Notes under the pieces: generated by a model
Told to the model about the DNA's origin: nothing
Seen by the model: the letters and a program-made list of their open reading frames with translations, nothing else
Databases searched by the model: none
Part shown: positions 51,301-60,600 of the stretch, one piece after another
Layout: each line of letters begins with the position of its first letter
How positions within the stretch are numbered: the stretch's first letter is position 1
Position numbers and translations under genes: made by a program
DNA from: Marthasterias glacialis
Taxonomy: Eukaryota; Echinodermata; Asteroidea; Forcipulatida; Asteriidae
Reading direction: 5' to 3'
DNA length: 64,000 nt
NCBI GenBank assembly: GCA_911728455.2
Contig: OU452221.1
Coordinates: forward strand, 4,988,290-5,052,289

Positions 51301-54300
51301 TTTCTAAAAGAGTTTTCATACATGGTTGTACCCGCAAGTTTACTATCTAATTATAGTTCCTTATTATTTTTTACACCATGCAAAGCTTCAAGCATCACTT
51401 ATTGAAATGAGTATGTTGGAAATCGGCAAAATCAGCCGTGTCCAGCTGGGGGCATTGTGACGAGTAAAGGCAGCTCTTCTACTGCAGGAAAGAATCCGTA
51501 AAACAGTTAAAGGGGCCGTATTATCATGATTATACAGGCCTGTGGCTGTGCATAGAAAGATGAACTCTCACCCAGATACTGCACACGCGTGCGCTTGCGG
51601 TCAAACCACAAAGGGTGCCGTCCTTGTCAAACTGTGATGTGAACGCCGGCGCACACACGTGCGCGTAGTAACTGGGTTATTCCATTTACTGCTATAATCA
51701 TGACGACACAGCCCCTTTAAGACTGAGACTGTTGATGAATTTAAGAACAAACTGAAAACACATCAAATGAAAAGTGTGCCTAACTGGCATTAAATCTTTG
51801 CTGTGAGTGCTTTGAGCACACTTGGGTGGTTATTTTTTTGCGCATTATAAACGTCTGTATTATTATCATTAAGGCCAGTAGTTTTTACCTCGATAGTTCT
51901 GCTTTGTGGATTCCAGTAGATGTGTTCTGTATTATTCAGCATGTCCTTGTAGGATGTCCTGAATCCATCCAGGTTGGCCTGGACAATGTTACCTACTTTA
52001 TTCTTATCTTCACCTAAGATCATTCGGAAGTCTCCTGCATCAATGACAAGATCGGCATTTAGTGAGGATGGTTCAAATAGCTTACACGGTCCCCAATGCA
52101 GTGCTCCTTTTTCAACATCAAGTGTTCTCACCAGGAACCTGCTGTGCACCCAAGGAGGGGCGGGGGGTTAAGAGCTCAGGGGCTTGAGCCTCACCCCCAC
52201 CTTCCAAAAACAATGCTTCACTTTGAACATCAAATATTCTCATTAGGAACCTGAGGTGCACCCAAGGTGGGTGGGGGATCGAGGGCTCCAGGCTCCGGGT
52301 CTCAGGGTCTCAGGTGCTCTTGGGCTCTGGTGCTCGGGGCTCTGGGGTCAGGGGCTCTGGGGGTCAGGAGATCAGGGGCTCTGGTACTCAGGGACACTCA
52401 GGCTCTGGGGCTCTGGGGCTTGGGGACTCTGGGACTCTCAGGCTCTGGGGCTTGAGGACTCTGGGGCTCTGGGGCTTGGGGACTCTGGGGCTCTGGGGCT
52501 TGGGGACTCTGGGGCTCTCAGGCTCTGGGGCTCTGGGGCTTGGGGACTCTGGGGCTCTGGGGCTAAGGGACTCTGGGACACTCAGGCTCTGGGGCTCTGG
52601 GGCTTGGGGACTCTGGGGCTCTCAGGCTCTGGGGCTTGGGGACTCTGGGGCTTGGGGACTCTGGGGCTCTGGGGCTTGGGGACTCTGGGACTCTCAGGCT
52701 CTGGGGCTCTGGGGCTTGGGGACTCTGGGGCTCTGGGGCTAAGGGACTCTGGGACACTCAGGCTCTGGGGCTCTGGGGCTTGGGGACTCTGGGGCTCTGG
52801 GGCTAAGGGACTCTGGGACACTCAGGCTCTTGGGCTCTGGGGCTTGGGGACTCTGGGGTTCTGGGGCTTGGGGACTCTGGGACTCTCAGGCTCTGGGGCT
52901 TGGGGACTCTGGGGCTCTCAGGCTCTGGGGCTTGGGGACTCTTGGGCTCTCAGGCTCAGGGAACTGGGTCAACTGAACCATAAATGTCAACACAAGCCTT
53001 GACTCAAAAGATAAATCCTGTGTGTATCATTTCAAGTCGAAACAATGAAACAAGGGAATGTAACAGGGATTCCGAAATGAAGGTCCAAAATAAGAAGGAA
53101 TAGTCCCAGTTATATGCAATTAACAACACAAAACTATTGTAATCAAATTCAGCCTCTTGCCTGAATAGACTGGCGCCCTCACACTAAATCATTGTGTAGT
53201 GCCTAGTAAATCAGGAGATATGTCTGAAGCCTCTGGATTAACGTACCCCCATACGACAAGCCAGCGATCTTAGTGAATAACTCCTCCTCAGTGAAGGACT
53301 CTGGAAGCTGCAGCAAACTGGCGTAGAGGGCGCTCTGAAGGTTTCTGCGTATCGCATTGTACAGACGGTCACTACTGCTTCGTTTAATAATATGTACCTA
53401 AAAAGAAGTACATAATTACTTTAATAAATGACAAAAAAAATTAAAACAAATAACTTGAAATAATTGTTTTCCTTAATCACATGAGCAAGTGTACTTGAAG
53501 GGTTTGCACAACATTTGCAAGAGTGAAAATATAAATGTTCCTAGATTTGCACATAACTTACATGGTATAAAGAGTGAGCCGGCAATCCAGCCATGGTTCT
53601 GTGTTTAGTACCACTCATATGCCGTAGCCACGGCCGATGTTTTGCAATTCACAGTGCGTGAATTTGACATTTCATCGGTTGAGAAAACAAAATGGACAAT
53701 CCAATAAAGAGAATCTTCGTCTCTTGGCACTGTCACGTCAGGGTTTCTTTGTGCCAGCGGTACCCTCAAAGAAAACAGATTCCGGCAATTCCGCCAAAAG
53801 AATCTCGCCAGGGGGACGGGACCAAAAAAAGAGAAGAATCCCAGCAGCAAGTGGTTAACACTGATAAAACTTTATTTATAAAACTGCATGAAACTCCTTC
53901 TTCCTTTATAACTGGATTAGTTTGTAGCATCTTACCGGCTTATGGAGACGTCCGCTGAGGTAGAGAGTGTCCCAGTGTACCAGATCATGATTCAAGGTTG
54001 ACTGGCTGACGACACCGTACTTGATCAGCTGTAGCGGAAAAGAGTTGGGTACTAAGAGGTTCATCAAAGATACTAGAAAAACAAGATAGGATACTTGTGC
54101 CTTTTTGCACGGTAGCAGATGCAACATCTTTTTACCTATCTACCCAGTGATGGTGCCCTTCCCCATGTGTAAATTTTGCTGGGATTACTGGCACTATTTA
54201 TGGCCGACCACCATATTTTTGATCTGCCTTCACCTTTTTTCGTTGGTGGGATTGTTTGGCCTAAGTTTTTCCATTTAGTAACCCTACTTATTGCGCAAAC

Positions 54301-56994
54301 AATCGTTGGTTGTACCTATCTAACAACAGCGGGCGCACCCATTTTGTGTTTCATGTTTCTACGTAGAGTGTCCTATCTTGTTTTCTCTAGTAGCTTTGGT
54401 TGTATGAAAACCAACACCAGCTCAAGCCTTCAGACTGACCCCCTACACTGATGTCACACATGGCTACTCTCCACCCACGGTTTTGCCGTTTGGAGAGTCA
54501 AAATGCATGTAAACATATGGTGCGCGCATCACCTAAAGTTCGCACAACACAGTTAACACAGGGAACCCGACTCCCAAAATGGCGCAAGCGAGATTCATCC
54601 TGTGATGACGTCAGGGGAATAGACCTTTCTTTCGCAACGTCACAGCCCTAGTTTTTGCCAACCAAGATGGAAAAACTACGGGGAGCCGTCAATGCAAAGC
54701 AAAAACAGATAATCACAGCTTGCAAAAATGTAAAAAAAAATATTCAAAAAATGTTCAAAAGTTGATGGAAACAAACCAACCAATAATGGGATGTATTTTC
54801 TTTAAATAGAAAGTTGCAAAAATGTTGAATTTGGTCACAACGTCTGTCAACAAGACTTGAATGTTTTGCTACATTTGGCCGTCTTTGCCAACCAGCACGG
54901 TTTGTTTATCAACAATGGAAAGGTCTATAGGGTCAATAGATGGGTTGCACTAGACGCCATCTTTGACAACAATTTCTATTTTGGCTTGTAGCCGCGTCGT
55001 GACACTTGGGTCCTTGAGCAAGACACTTAACTACAATTGCTTCTCATCACCCAGGAGTAAATGGGTACCTGCCAGGATAGAGATTGTTGATGTGAATGAT
55101 TCGCAACCTGTGCACCCATTTGGTTGGTGGTGCTGCATACTCCTAAGGAGTTGAGATGGTTTTAGGATTGCTCAGGGCCCCATGAACATGGGTAACAATG
55201 TACATCACTCTATGGGGCCAACTTGGATTGAAAAAGCGCAAACTAAATACACTTTGTTATAAGCGGTGGTTAAACTTTGTGCACACAGCATAGGATGCTG
55301 TCTGACCTTGTCTTCACACCTGACCAGTGTGTTGTAGTACACCCCCGCTCCCATCTCCTGGATCTTGACGATCCTCTTTGCTCCGAGATGCCTCAAGGCT
55401 GAATAGTGATCAGGGTTTCTCTGTAGATTTATATGATGCCAGTGCTTGGGCTTGTCAACGACAAAGACAAAATCAATCATGTTGTTCTGATAATCAAACA
55501 AAACAAACATTAATGTTACAATAAGTTGCCGTTCATGATGTTAATGATTTCTACAATTGAAAAAAAAATCAATTTTATTTAAACCATATTTAAGGAGGGT
55601 TACCCATCCAGCACAGCTGATCATTTGAAGCCCTCATTCATGTCATACTTTATAAAAATACATCAACAACCGCAAGACTTTAGTATATAAGGATAGTTAT
55701 TTATTCATTTCATCACACATCCAACAGCGTAAGCGCCAACAACAGGATGAATAGGAATTGAGAAGAATCATTAAGTTTTAGATGTAGTTTTAGAATCAGG
55801 TAGGGACTGAAAACCCAATACTCATGCAAGGCTTCAGGTCTGAGATTGGATTCGAACCGGGGTCCACAGATGTGAAAGGCAGGGAAAGAAACCACTTTGC
55901 CAGCCTGAATGCCTCATCAATTTTTTCAAAGAGCTGTTGTTGAGACAATTGATAAATTGTTGACAACCTGTCAAAACACTGTCAATGCATGGGTGGCATG
56001 GGTCTGTGTGCATAAAGCTCTCGCCTCTCACCAATGTGTCCCTGGTTCGATTCCTGGCTAGGGCCATATGTGAGTAGAGTTGTGCATTGGGTCTCTCTTG
56101 TGCCACGGGGGTTTTTCTCCTGGCCATTCTGTTTTCCTCCCTCCGGAAAAACATCTTTTGATGTGGCTGGCTGCCAAAGGCACCCTTGCATGCCAGCAGC
56201 TGGAACATGTGTAGTTGCGTCCTCCGCAATTCAGCTTCTCAGCTGCCAGTAAGGACGATTAACCTCCCAAATTATTGTTATTATAAATGCTGCTTGTTTC
56301 GATTGCTGCAATCAAAATAAGCCCCGATATGAATGTGCGTAAAATCCCTGACAAAACACAATAATCCATTCCGCATTGTTTTCACTAAAAACCTGAAAGC
56401 AGAAGTTGATGAAACTTTGGTAGGTCAGTTGTGTTTATTGAAAACTAGAGGAAGGGAACTAATTTACTCTTCAAAAATACAAAGACATATTGAATAAGAA
56501 TCTGGGTCTGGGATGTTTCCAGGGGCCAATTTCACGGAGCTGCTGAATGGTAAGCAAATTTGTCTGCTAACTGTAGCAGATAAATTTGTTTTTTAAAAGC
56601 ACAACCTTTTTTTCACAAGTCAAGTTGAAGTCAGCAGGTAAAATTTGGCGGCCAGCTTGCATGTCCACTGCTATGTCATTCGTCTGCTCACACTAAGCGC
56701 CGGAAGGTTAGCATGCCTTTTCCCGTGCTTACGGTTAGCAGCGCTATGAAATGGAAATCGCACAGTAAGCACAAAATCGGCCGTACGTTAAGCAGCTCTT
56801 GGAAATAGGCCCTAGTTGGTAGTTTTCTTATGGCCTAGTCTAGCAAATAGTATTACGAATGAATTGTCCACCTTGTCTTTGTTGCCGATCTGTTGGAAGA
56901 CACCCGACCCATAGGCAAATGCCATCGTCATATCTTTGGGAAAGTTGGAGAGGATTCTGTTGAACAGAAAACTGTTGGTCTTACGAGCAGCCAT
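48290..56994 (-). CDS. TAMM41: TAMM41: mitochondrial phosphatidate cytidylyltransferase (CDP-DAG synthase)
   Basis: The product makes CDP-diacylglycerol from phosphatidate and CTP on the matrix side of the mitochondrial inner membrane, the entry step to cardiolipin (known for the Tam41/Mmp37 family). Eight minus-strand exons join in matching phases: 56872-56994, 55307-55486, 53936-54028, 53247-53397, 51889-52034, 50334-50493, 49234-49296 and 48290-48363. They give about 329 residues, close to the length of the vertebrate protein. Family hallmarks visible are RILSNFPKDMTMAFAYGSGV (G29-V32), the acidic motif MIDFVFVVDKP (D46, D52), GAGVYYN, LIKYGVVS, LYLSGRLHKP, and SYGGDFRMILGEDKNKV, plus the basic C-terminal stretch LRKMWRGGLLPR. 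The start is the first ATG in the exon and precedes the conserved ILSNFP block, as in vertebrates. The first donor is uncertain: AAG|GTGGAC at 56872 or TTC|GTAATA at 56857, both phase 0. A young Gypsy element lies 187 bp upstream. Its introns contain MITEs, a palindromic element and a CT/GGGG minisatellite. Confidence 0.95.
48480..48665 (+). mobile_element. tRNA-containing repeat, family D, copy 2 (in TAMM41 intron 7)
   Basis: TTCTGACTGGTGAACAAAGATA and AGGGAGACCACC precede GATAGCTCAGTTGGTAGAG, and the T-arm ACAGGTTCAAATCCTGT is followed by TCCAGTCAATTTTTCTTTG, then TTCACCC. Here the anticodon-arm length is roughly normal, but the stem is poorly paired and the acceptor has a mismatch. It is colinear with the minus-strand copy at 2299-2465. 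Confidence 0.75.
48915..49062 (+). mobile_element. SINE family B, copy 2
   Basis: TTCTTTCCCTGCCTTTCACC, CTGGTTTGAATCCCACCTCAG, GGAGCCTTGCATGTGGATTG and TTTTCCTCCCACATCTAAAAC. It is the most complete copy in the window and lies within a TAMM41 intron. Confidence 0.78.
49234..49296 (-). CDS. TAMM41: TAMM41 exon 7
   Basis: 63 bp, acceptor GTGCCGGACAG, donor GTGAGT. It encodes AARNIVRSSSITQSVKGILTA, equivalent to the vertebrate IVRPSSIRQSTKGIFTAG segment. Confidence 0.94.
49542..49647. mobile_element. hAT-like MITE with 8-bp target duplication
   Basis: The element GGTGGATTTCACAAA...CTTTGTGAAATCC is flanked by ACACCAGG at 49534-49541 and 49648-49655. An 8-bp duplication is typical of hAT-type elements. 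The interior has inverted AAGTCCTATAAGTTAGGACT and AACTCGAGATAAGACTAG TCC blocks. Confidence 0.82.
49968..50135. mobile_element. MITE family G, diverged or truncated
   Basis: GGGACCAATTTCATAGAGCT on the left, with TGGTTTCCTGCTTATTTTTG and TTAGCAGGAAATTG inside. Only the left end is clear. Confidence 0.5.
50334..50493 (-). CDS. TAMM41: TAMM41 exon 6
   Basis: 160 bp after a long pyrimidine tract (TTTTTTCTTTTCAG), donor GTAAAC. It encodes QDRSPACMYSHLNSLPRN to QCADFVER plus one base. It is less conserved but frame and phases fit on both sides. Confidence 0.92.
51105..51402. mobile_element. Palindromic Penelope/retrozyme-like element with 12-bp target duplication
   Basis: The 123-bp arms at 51105-51227 and 51241-51363 are inverse with very few differences, around a 13-nt centre. 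A single-copy 39-bp tail (51364-51402) contains CACCATGCAAAGCTTCAAGC. TGAAATGAGTAT flanks it at 51093-51104 and 51403-51414. The arms contain GGAGTGGTGGCTCTGAAAAG and GACGTTTCGAACAGTATAC. It has no coding capacity and sits in TAMM41 intron 5. Two inverted copies of a terminal segment plus a variable-length duplication resemble Penelope-like elements; the class is inferred. Confidence 0.75.
51199..51240 (-). ncRNA. Hammerhead-ribozyme-like motif at the palindrome centre
   Basis: Read on the minus strand: TCTC, then CTGAAGA (consensus CUGANGA), C, then GAACAG-AGTATA-CTGTTC (6-bp stem II), then GAAA, C-G, TC and GAGA. TCTC and GAGA form a 4-bp stem I, and GTC is the cleavage triplet. There is one unpaired C between the CUGANGA box and stem II, and stem III is reduced to one C-G with no loop. 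A monomer would probably be inactive. Minimal hammerheads that work as dimers are known from retroelements. Confidence 0.4.
51508..51720. mobile_element. MITE family J, copy 2, TTAA-flanked (TAMM41 intron 5)
   Basis: TTAAAGGGGCCGTATTATCATG to CATGACGACACAGCCCCTTTAA. It is colinear with 28036-28254 and also flanked by TTAA. Confidence 0.82.
51889..52034 (-). CDS. TAMM41: TAMM41 exon 5
   Basis: 146 bp, acceptor CATTGATGCAG, donor GAG|GTAAAA. It encodes DFRMILGEDKNKVGNIV to NPQSRTIE, corresponding to the GDFRMVVGEDK region of vertebrate TAMM41. Confidence 0.95.
52085..52275. repeat. Tandem duplication of a GGTGCACCCAAGG segment
   Basis: GGAACCTGCTGTGCACCCAAGG (52135-) and GGAACCTGAGGTGCACCCAAGG (52244-) each follow a related AACATCAA-TTCTCA sequence. 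The first copy overlaps the region just upstream of TAMM41 exon 5. Confidence 0.65.
52280..52965. repeat. CT/GGGG minisatellite (TAMM41 intron 4)
   Basis: A higher-order array of GGGGCTCTGGGGCTTGGGGA and CTCTGGGACACTCAGGCTCT blocks with 12- to 50-bp sub-periods. The longer block (TAAGGGACTCTGGGACACTC) recurs at about 52565, 52740 and 52802. It is G-rich on the + strand, which is the template strand of TAMM41. Open frames of up to 248 codons through it are repeat artefacts. Confidence 0.93.
53247..53397 (-). CDS. TAMM41: TAMM41 exon 4
   Basis: 151 bp, acceptor ACTTCTTTTTAG, donor GTACGT. It encodes VHIIKRSSSDRLYNAIRRN to FTKIAGLSYG plus one base, which makes Gly with exon 5. Confidence 0.94.
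53936..54028 (-). CDS. TAMM41: TAMM41 exon 3
   Basis: 93 bp, phase 0 at both ends. Acceptor CCGCTACAG, donor GTAAGA. It encodes LIKYGVVSQSTLNHD to SGRLHKP, closely matching the vertebrate segment. Confidence 0.95.
54485..54625. mobile_element. MITE family F-related copy (TAMM41 intron 2)
   Basis: GCATCACCTAAAGTTCGCAC, CCCAAAATGGCGCAAGCG and CTGTGATGACGTCAGGGGAAT, then AGACCTTT. Order as in 5655-5843, but diverged. Confidence 0.55.
54993..55258 (+). mobile_element. tRNA-derived SINE, family A, 5'-truncated (TAMM41 intron 2)
   Basis: GTGACACTTGGGTCCTTGAG, CAAGACACTTAACTACAATTG, CTTCTCATCACCCAGGAGTA and the tail ATTGAAAAAGCGCAAACTAAATAC. It ends about 50 bp from the exon 2 donor. Confidence 0.82.
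55307..55486 (-). CDS. TAMM41: TAMM41 exon 2
   Basis: 180 bp, phase 0 at both ends. Acceptor TTTGATTATCAG, donor AAG|GTCAGA. It encodes NNMIDFVFVVDKPKHWHH through GAGVYYNTLVRCEDK and carries the acidic DFVFVVD motif. Confidence 0.94.
55795..55912 (-). mobile_element. SINE family B, copy 3 (TAMM41 intron 1)
   Basis: AGGTAGGGACTGAAAACCCAAT, AAGGCTTCAGGTCTGAGATTGG, ATTCGAACCGGGGTCCACAG and GAAAGGCAGGGAAAGAAACC. Confidence 0.76.
55990..56282 (+). mobile_element. tRNA-derived repeat family C, full-length (TAMM41 intron 1)
   Basis: B box TGGTTCGATTCCTGGC, CGGGGGTTTTTCTCCTGGCC, TTTTCCTCCCTCCGGAAAAA, GATGTGGCTGGCTGCCAAAG, and the tail TTCTCAGCTGCCAGTAAGG then TTATTGTTATTAT. Confidence 0.8.
56518..56812. 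mobile_element. MITE family G, full length (TAMM41 intron 1)
   Basis: The left end AGGGGCCAATTTCACGGAGC and the right end AGCTCTTGGAAATAGGCCCT are imperfect inverses. The interior is colinear with 6312-6565. It ends about 45 bp from the TAMM41 exon 1 donor. Confidence 0.78.
56872..56994 (-). CDS. TAMM41: TAMM41 exon 1
   Basis: It encodes 41 residues beginning MAARKTNSFLFNRIL and including FAYGSGVFQQIGNKDK. The donor here is AAG|GTGGAC, a poor +4/+5 match. An alternative donor 15 bp further (GTAATA) would add VDNSF. Both are in frame with exon 2. Confidence 0.85.
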
Positions 56995-57180
56995 ACCTGT
57001 CCCAAAAACAAAGGAAACATTTATTGAGCGATAAAAAGAAGAAACAAAAACCATAAAATGAATAAAACATTGATGATACCATGGAGGTAGAAACAGATAC
57101 TGCTGCGAAACACAGCTTAATCACAAACAGCATCTCAGCAACAGAGGGCGCCCTGATGCAATGTATTATGGGATCCATTG

Positions 57181-57339
57181 TGTTATATATCAGACAGTAC
57201 GCGTTATTTTGGGAAACCAACTGTGGATTTATTTGTTAAACTGACATGACAGGAGCCATCTTAGAACTGAACATTGGCATGACAAAGAATGGCCAAATGA
57301 GGGCGCTAACACAATTTGCTCTATCTTCAGGTTACTACA
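57181..57339 (-). repeat. 3' LTR of the Gypsy element
   Basis: 159 bp, TG...CA ends, identical base for base to 61722-61880. Flanked on the outer side by CATTG (57176-57180). It lies 187 bp upstream of the TAMM41 start codon. Confidence 0.97.
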
Positions 57340-57353
57340 ACTCCTCCCCTTTA
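57340..57353 (-). other. Polypurine tract
   Basis: The minus strand reads TTAAAGGGGAGGAGT immediately before the 3' LTR, the expected primer for plus-strand synthesis. Confidence 0.9.
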
Positions 57354-57677
57354 AGATAACAATTAGGAACTTTTGAAATCAACCAACTGATTGAATAATG
57401 AACTATAACTGAATTATCTTGACAACATCAGATTAAACTTCCAGGAAATTACATATAGCTGCTGACTGAATTCTGCTTTGCTTATTTTACTTAATTATGA
57501 ACTGCAAAAAACACATTAATGCATACACATAACATCATCAACATTTGTTGTATACTGTTCATTGTCCGATGGATTATTGTTCACAGGATAGTTATGTTTT
57601 TGTAGAGAGTACATGTATTCCTAGATCGATACATGCCATTGACTATGAAACTCTAACACAACTTTGATTTTGATAAG

Positions 57678-60600
57678 TCACAGGTCTGGAAAACCATAGC
57701 GATCCGGTTTATTATGTATGCGCGTAGATCTGCGAAGTTCATTTTGTGGTTCAGTGTTCTGTGGACTAGTCTGCTCGACTGGTTTTGGGATTTGCTCTTC
57801 AATCGCTGGTTGTTGTACAGGTGCTGTTTCGCTATCGAGCTGCACTGTAGGTTGTTCACCAACCATCTCTTCCCTCTCTAGTGATGAAGTGGGGAAAACT
57901 GGATCCAGGACGGGTGTCGAGGAAACATGTCGGAAACGGATGTGGTCAATATGGCGTTTCCATACGCGTCCATCCTCGAGTTGAACTGTGTACACACGAT
58001 GGCCAGTTACAGCTATGATACGACCTGCGAGCCATCGAGGACCATGTGCAAAGTTTTGCGCATAGACGTTGTCGTTGACATTGAACAAGCGAGGTTTGGC
58101 ATGCTTATCGTGGTTCTCCTTCTGTGCGAACTGCTTGTTGTTAACGCGACGCTCGATATCTGGACGGACTAAGTCTAGTCTCGTGCGTGGTTGGCGATTC
58201 ATCAACATTTGCGCCGGGGATAATCCTGTCGTGGCATGAGGTGTAATGCGATATGTCATGAGAAACCGCGATAACTTTGTTTCCACAGTACCTCCACTCA
58301 TGCGCTTCATTCCGGCTTTGAATGACTGAACCGCTCTTTCAGCTAAACCGTTTGATGACGGGTGGAATGGCGCTGATCTCACATGTTTGATGCCATTCAA
58401 CCTGAGAAACTCCTCAAACTCGGCGCTGGTGAAATTGCTACCATTATCAGTGACTATGATCTCTGGTAGTCCATGTGTGGAAAAAGTCTGGCGAAGTTTC
58501 TCGACTGTTGCTTGCGACGTTGCTCCATGCATAGCGTGAATATCCAGCCATTTGCTATGTGCATCCACGATGATCAGGAACATTCTGCCCATGAATGGAC
58601 CGGCATAGTCCAAGTGCAAGCGTGACCATGGACGACGGGGCCACTCCCAGGGGTGAAGTGGTGCGACTGGCGGTGTTTTCCGCGATAGTTGACAAGCAGT
58701 ACACTGCTTAACCTTGTCCTCAAGGTCCTTGTCCATATTGGGCCACCATACATAACTGCGACCCAGCGACTTCATTCGCGAGATTCCAGGGTGAGATTCG
58801 TGCAATTCGTTGATTATCTGCTGTCGGCCTTGTGGAGGGATAACTACACGTGACCCCCACATGATACAACCATCTTGTACGCTCAATTCGGTTTGACGAC
58901 AACTGTATGGTTTGAACACTTTATCCCGACTGTTCTGCGGCCAATTGTTCATCAGGAAATATCGCACTTGCGAAAGTACTGGATCTCGTCCTGTCCAGAG
59001 ACGAACTTTGTCTGGACTAACAGGTGTTGATTCCAGGTGATCCATGACCATAACATAGTCGGCTGGAATTGGTGTATGAGCGAGCGTTTGTGGTAATGGC
59101 AATCTACTCAGGGCGTCTGCATTGCCATTTAGGTGTCCCGGTTTGTAGACTAAGCGATAGTCGTATGCAGCCAGCGTAAGGGCCCATCTCTGAATCCTGG
59201 ATGACGCCATAGGGGGTATTGCTCGCTCCTCGCTAAACAACCCAAGCAATGGTTTGTGGTCAGTAGAAATCTCAAATTTCCGGCCATACACATACTGGTG
59301 AAACTTTTTCACACCGAAGATCATCGCTAATCCTTCTTTGTCCAGCTGCGAATAATTACGCTCTGGTGGTGACAGTGACCGCGATGCATACGCAACTGGG
59401 TGTTCTGATCCATCAGACAAGCGGTGAGCAAGCACAGCGCCCACACCATATGGGCTGGCATCACATGACAACACTAACTCCTTCTCGGGGTCATAGTGCA
59501 CAAGCACTTTCGCTGACATTAACAACTCTTTAGATGTGCGGAAGGATTTCTCGTGCTCCGGTTTCCATGACCAGCGTGTGTGTTTCCTCAGCAGACAATG
59601 CAGAGGGGCAAGTACTGATGACAAGTTCGGTAAGAACCTCCCATAGTAGTTGAGGAGGCCCAGGTATGACTTCAACTCTGTGACATTACGCGGCACTGGT
59701 GCATCCCTCACAGCCTGCACCTTCTCCATCGTTGGGTGCAAGCCTGCAGCGTTGATGCGATGACCGAGGTACACTACCTCTGGGGCGAAGAATTCACATT
59801 TCTCTCGCTTTAGACGGAGTCCTGCATTTTGAAGTCGGTTGAGAACTTTCTCGAGATTTGCGATGTGTTCTGTTTCAGTGTGCCCTGTTACTAGCACATC
59901 ATCGAGAAATGCGACGGCTTGGGGGATATCGGCCAACAAACTTTCAATTGTCCGTTGAAAGATAGCGGGTGCTGCCGAAATACCAAAGGGCATACGCGTA
60001 TACTGGAAAAGCCCTCTGTGTGTGTTGATTGTGACCAGCTCACGCGATTCCTCATCCAGTACAAGTTGTAGGTAGGCGTGGCTGAGATCAAGCTTACTGA
60101 ATGTCTTACCACCTGTCATGGCAGCAAAGAGTTCCTCTACCCGGGGCAGGGGGTACGTATCAACATTCGCTGACTGGTTTACTGTAGCCTTATAGTCACC
60201 ACAGATACGCATTTTGCCGGACTCTTTCACCACAGGCACGATGGGTGCTGCCCACCGTGAAAATGTTACTGGCTCAATGACCCCCTCTTTCTGGAGTCTA
60301 TCGAGTTCTTCTTCAACCCGTTGCTTCATTGCAAAAGGTACTGTTCTGGCCTTGCAGAATCTAGGCTTAGCATCTGCTTCCATGTTTAGATGCACTGTCT
60401 GGCCTTTGAGTTCTCCCAACTCATCGCGAAACAACTCACTGTATCGCTCTGTGATCTCGGAAACAGACGATGCTTGCCTCACTTGTCGAATTGTGTGCCA
60501 TGCTAGCTGTAGATGGCGTAGCCAATCGCGTCCAAGTAAGTTAGGCCCTTGGCCTGATGCGACAAGAAGTGGAAGTGTGGCTGTTTGACTGTTGTATTGC

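Noticed and set aside
52256..53002. 248-codon open frame on the + strand rich in Gly, Leu and Trp
   Set aside because: It is a translation of the CT/GGGG minisatellite within a TAMM41 intron and is present in several frames on both strands.
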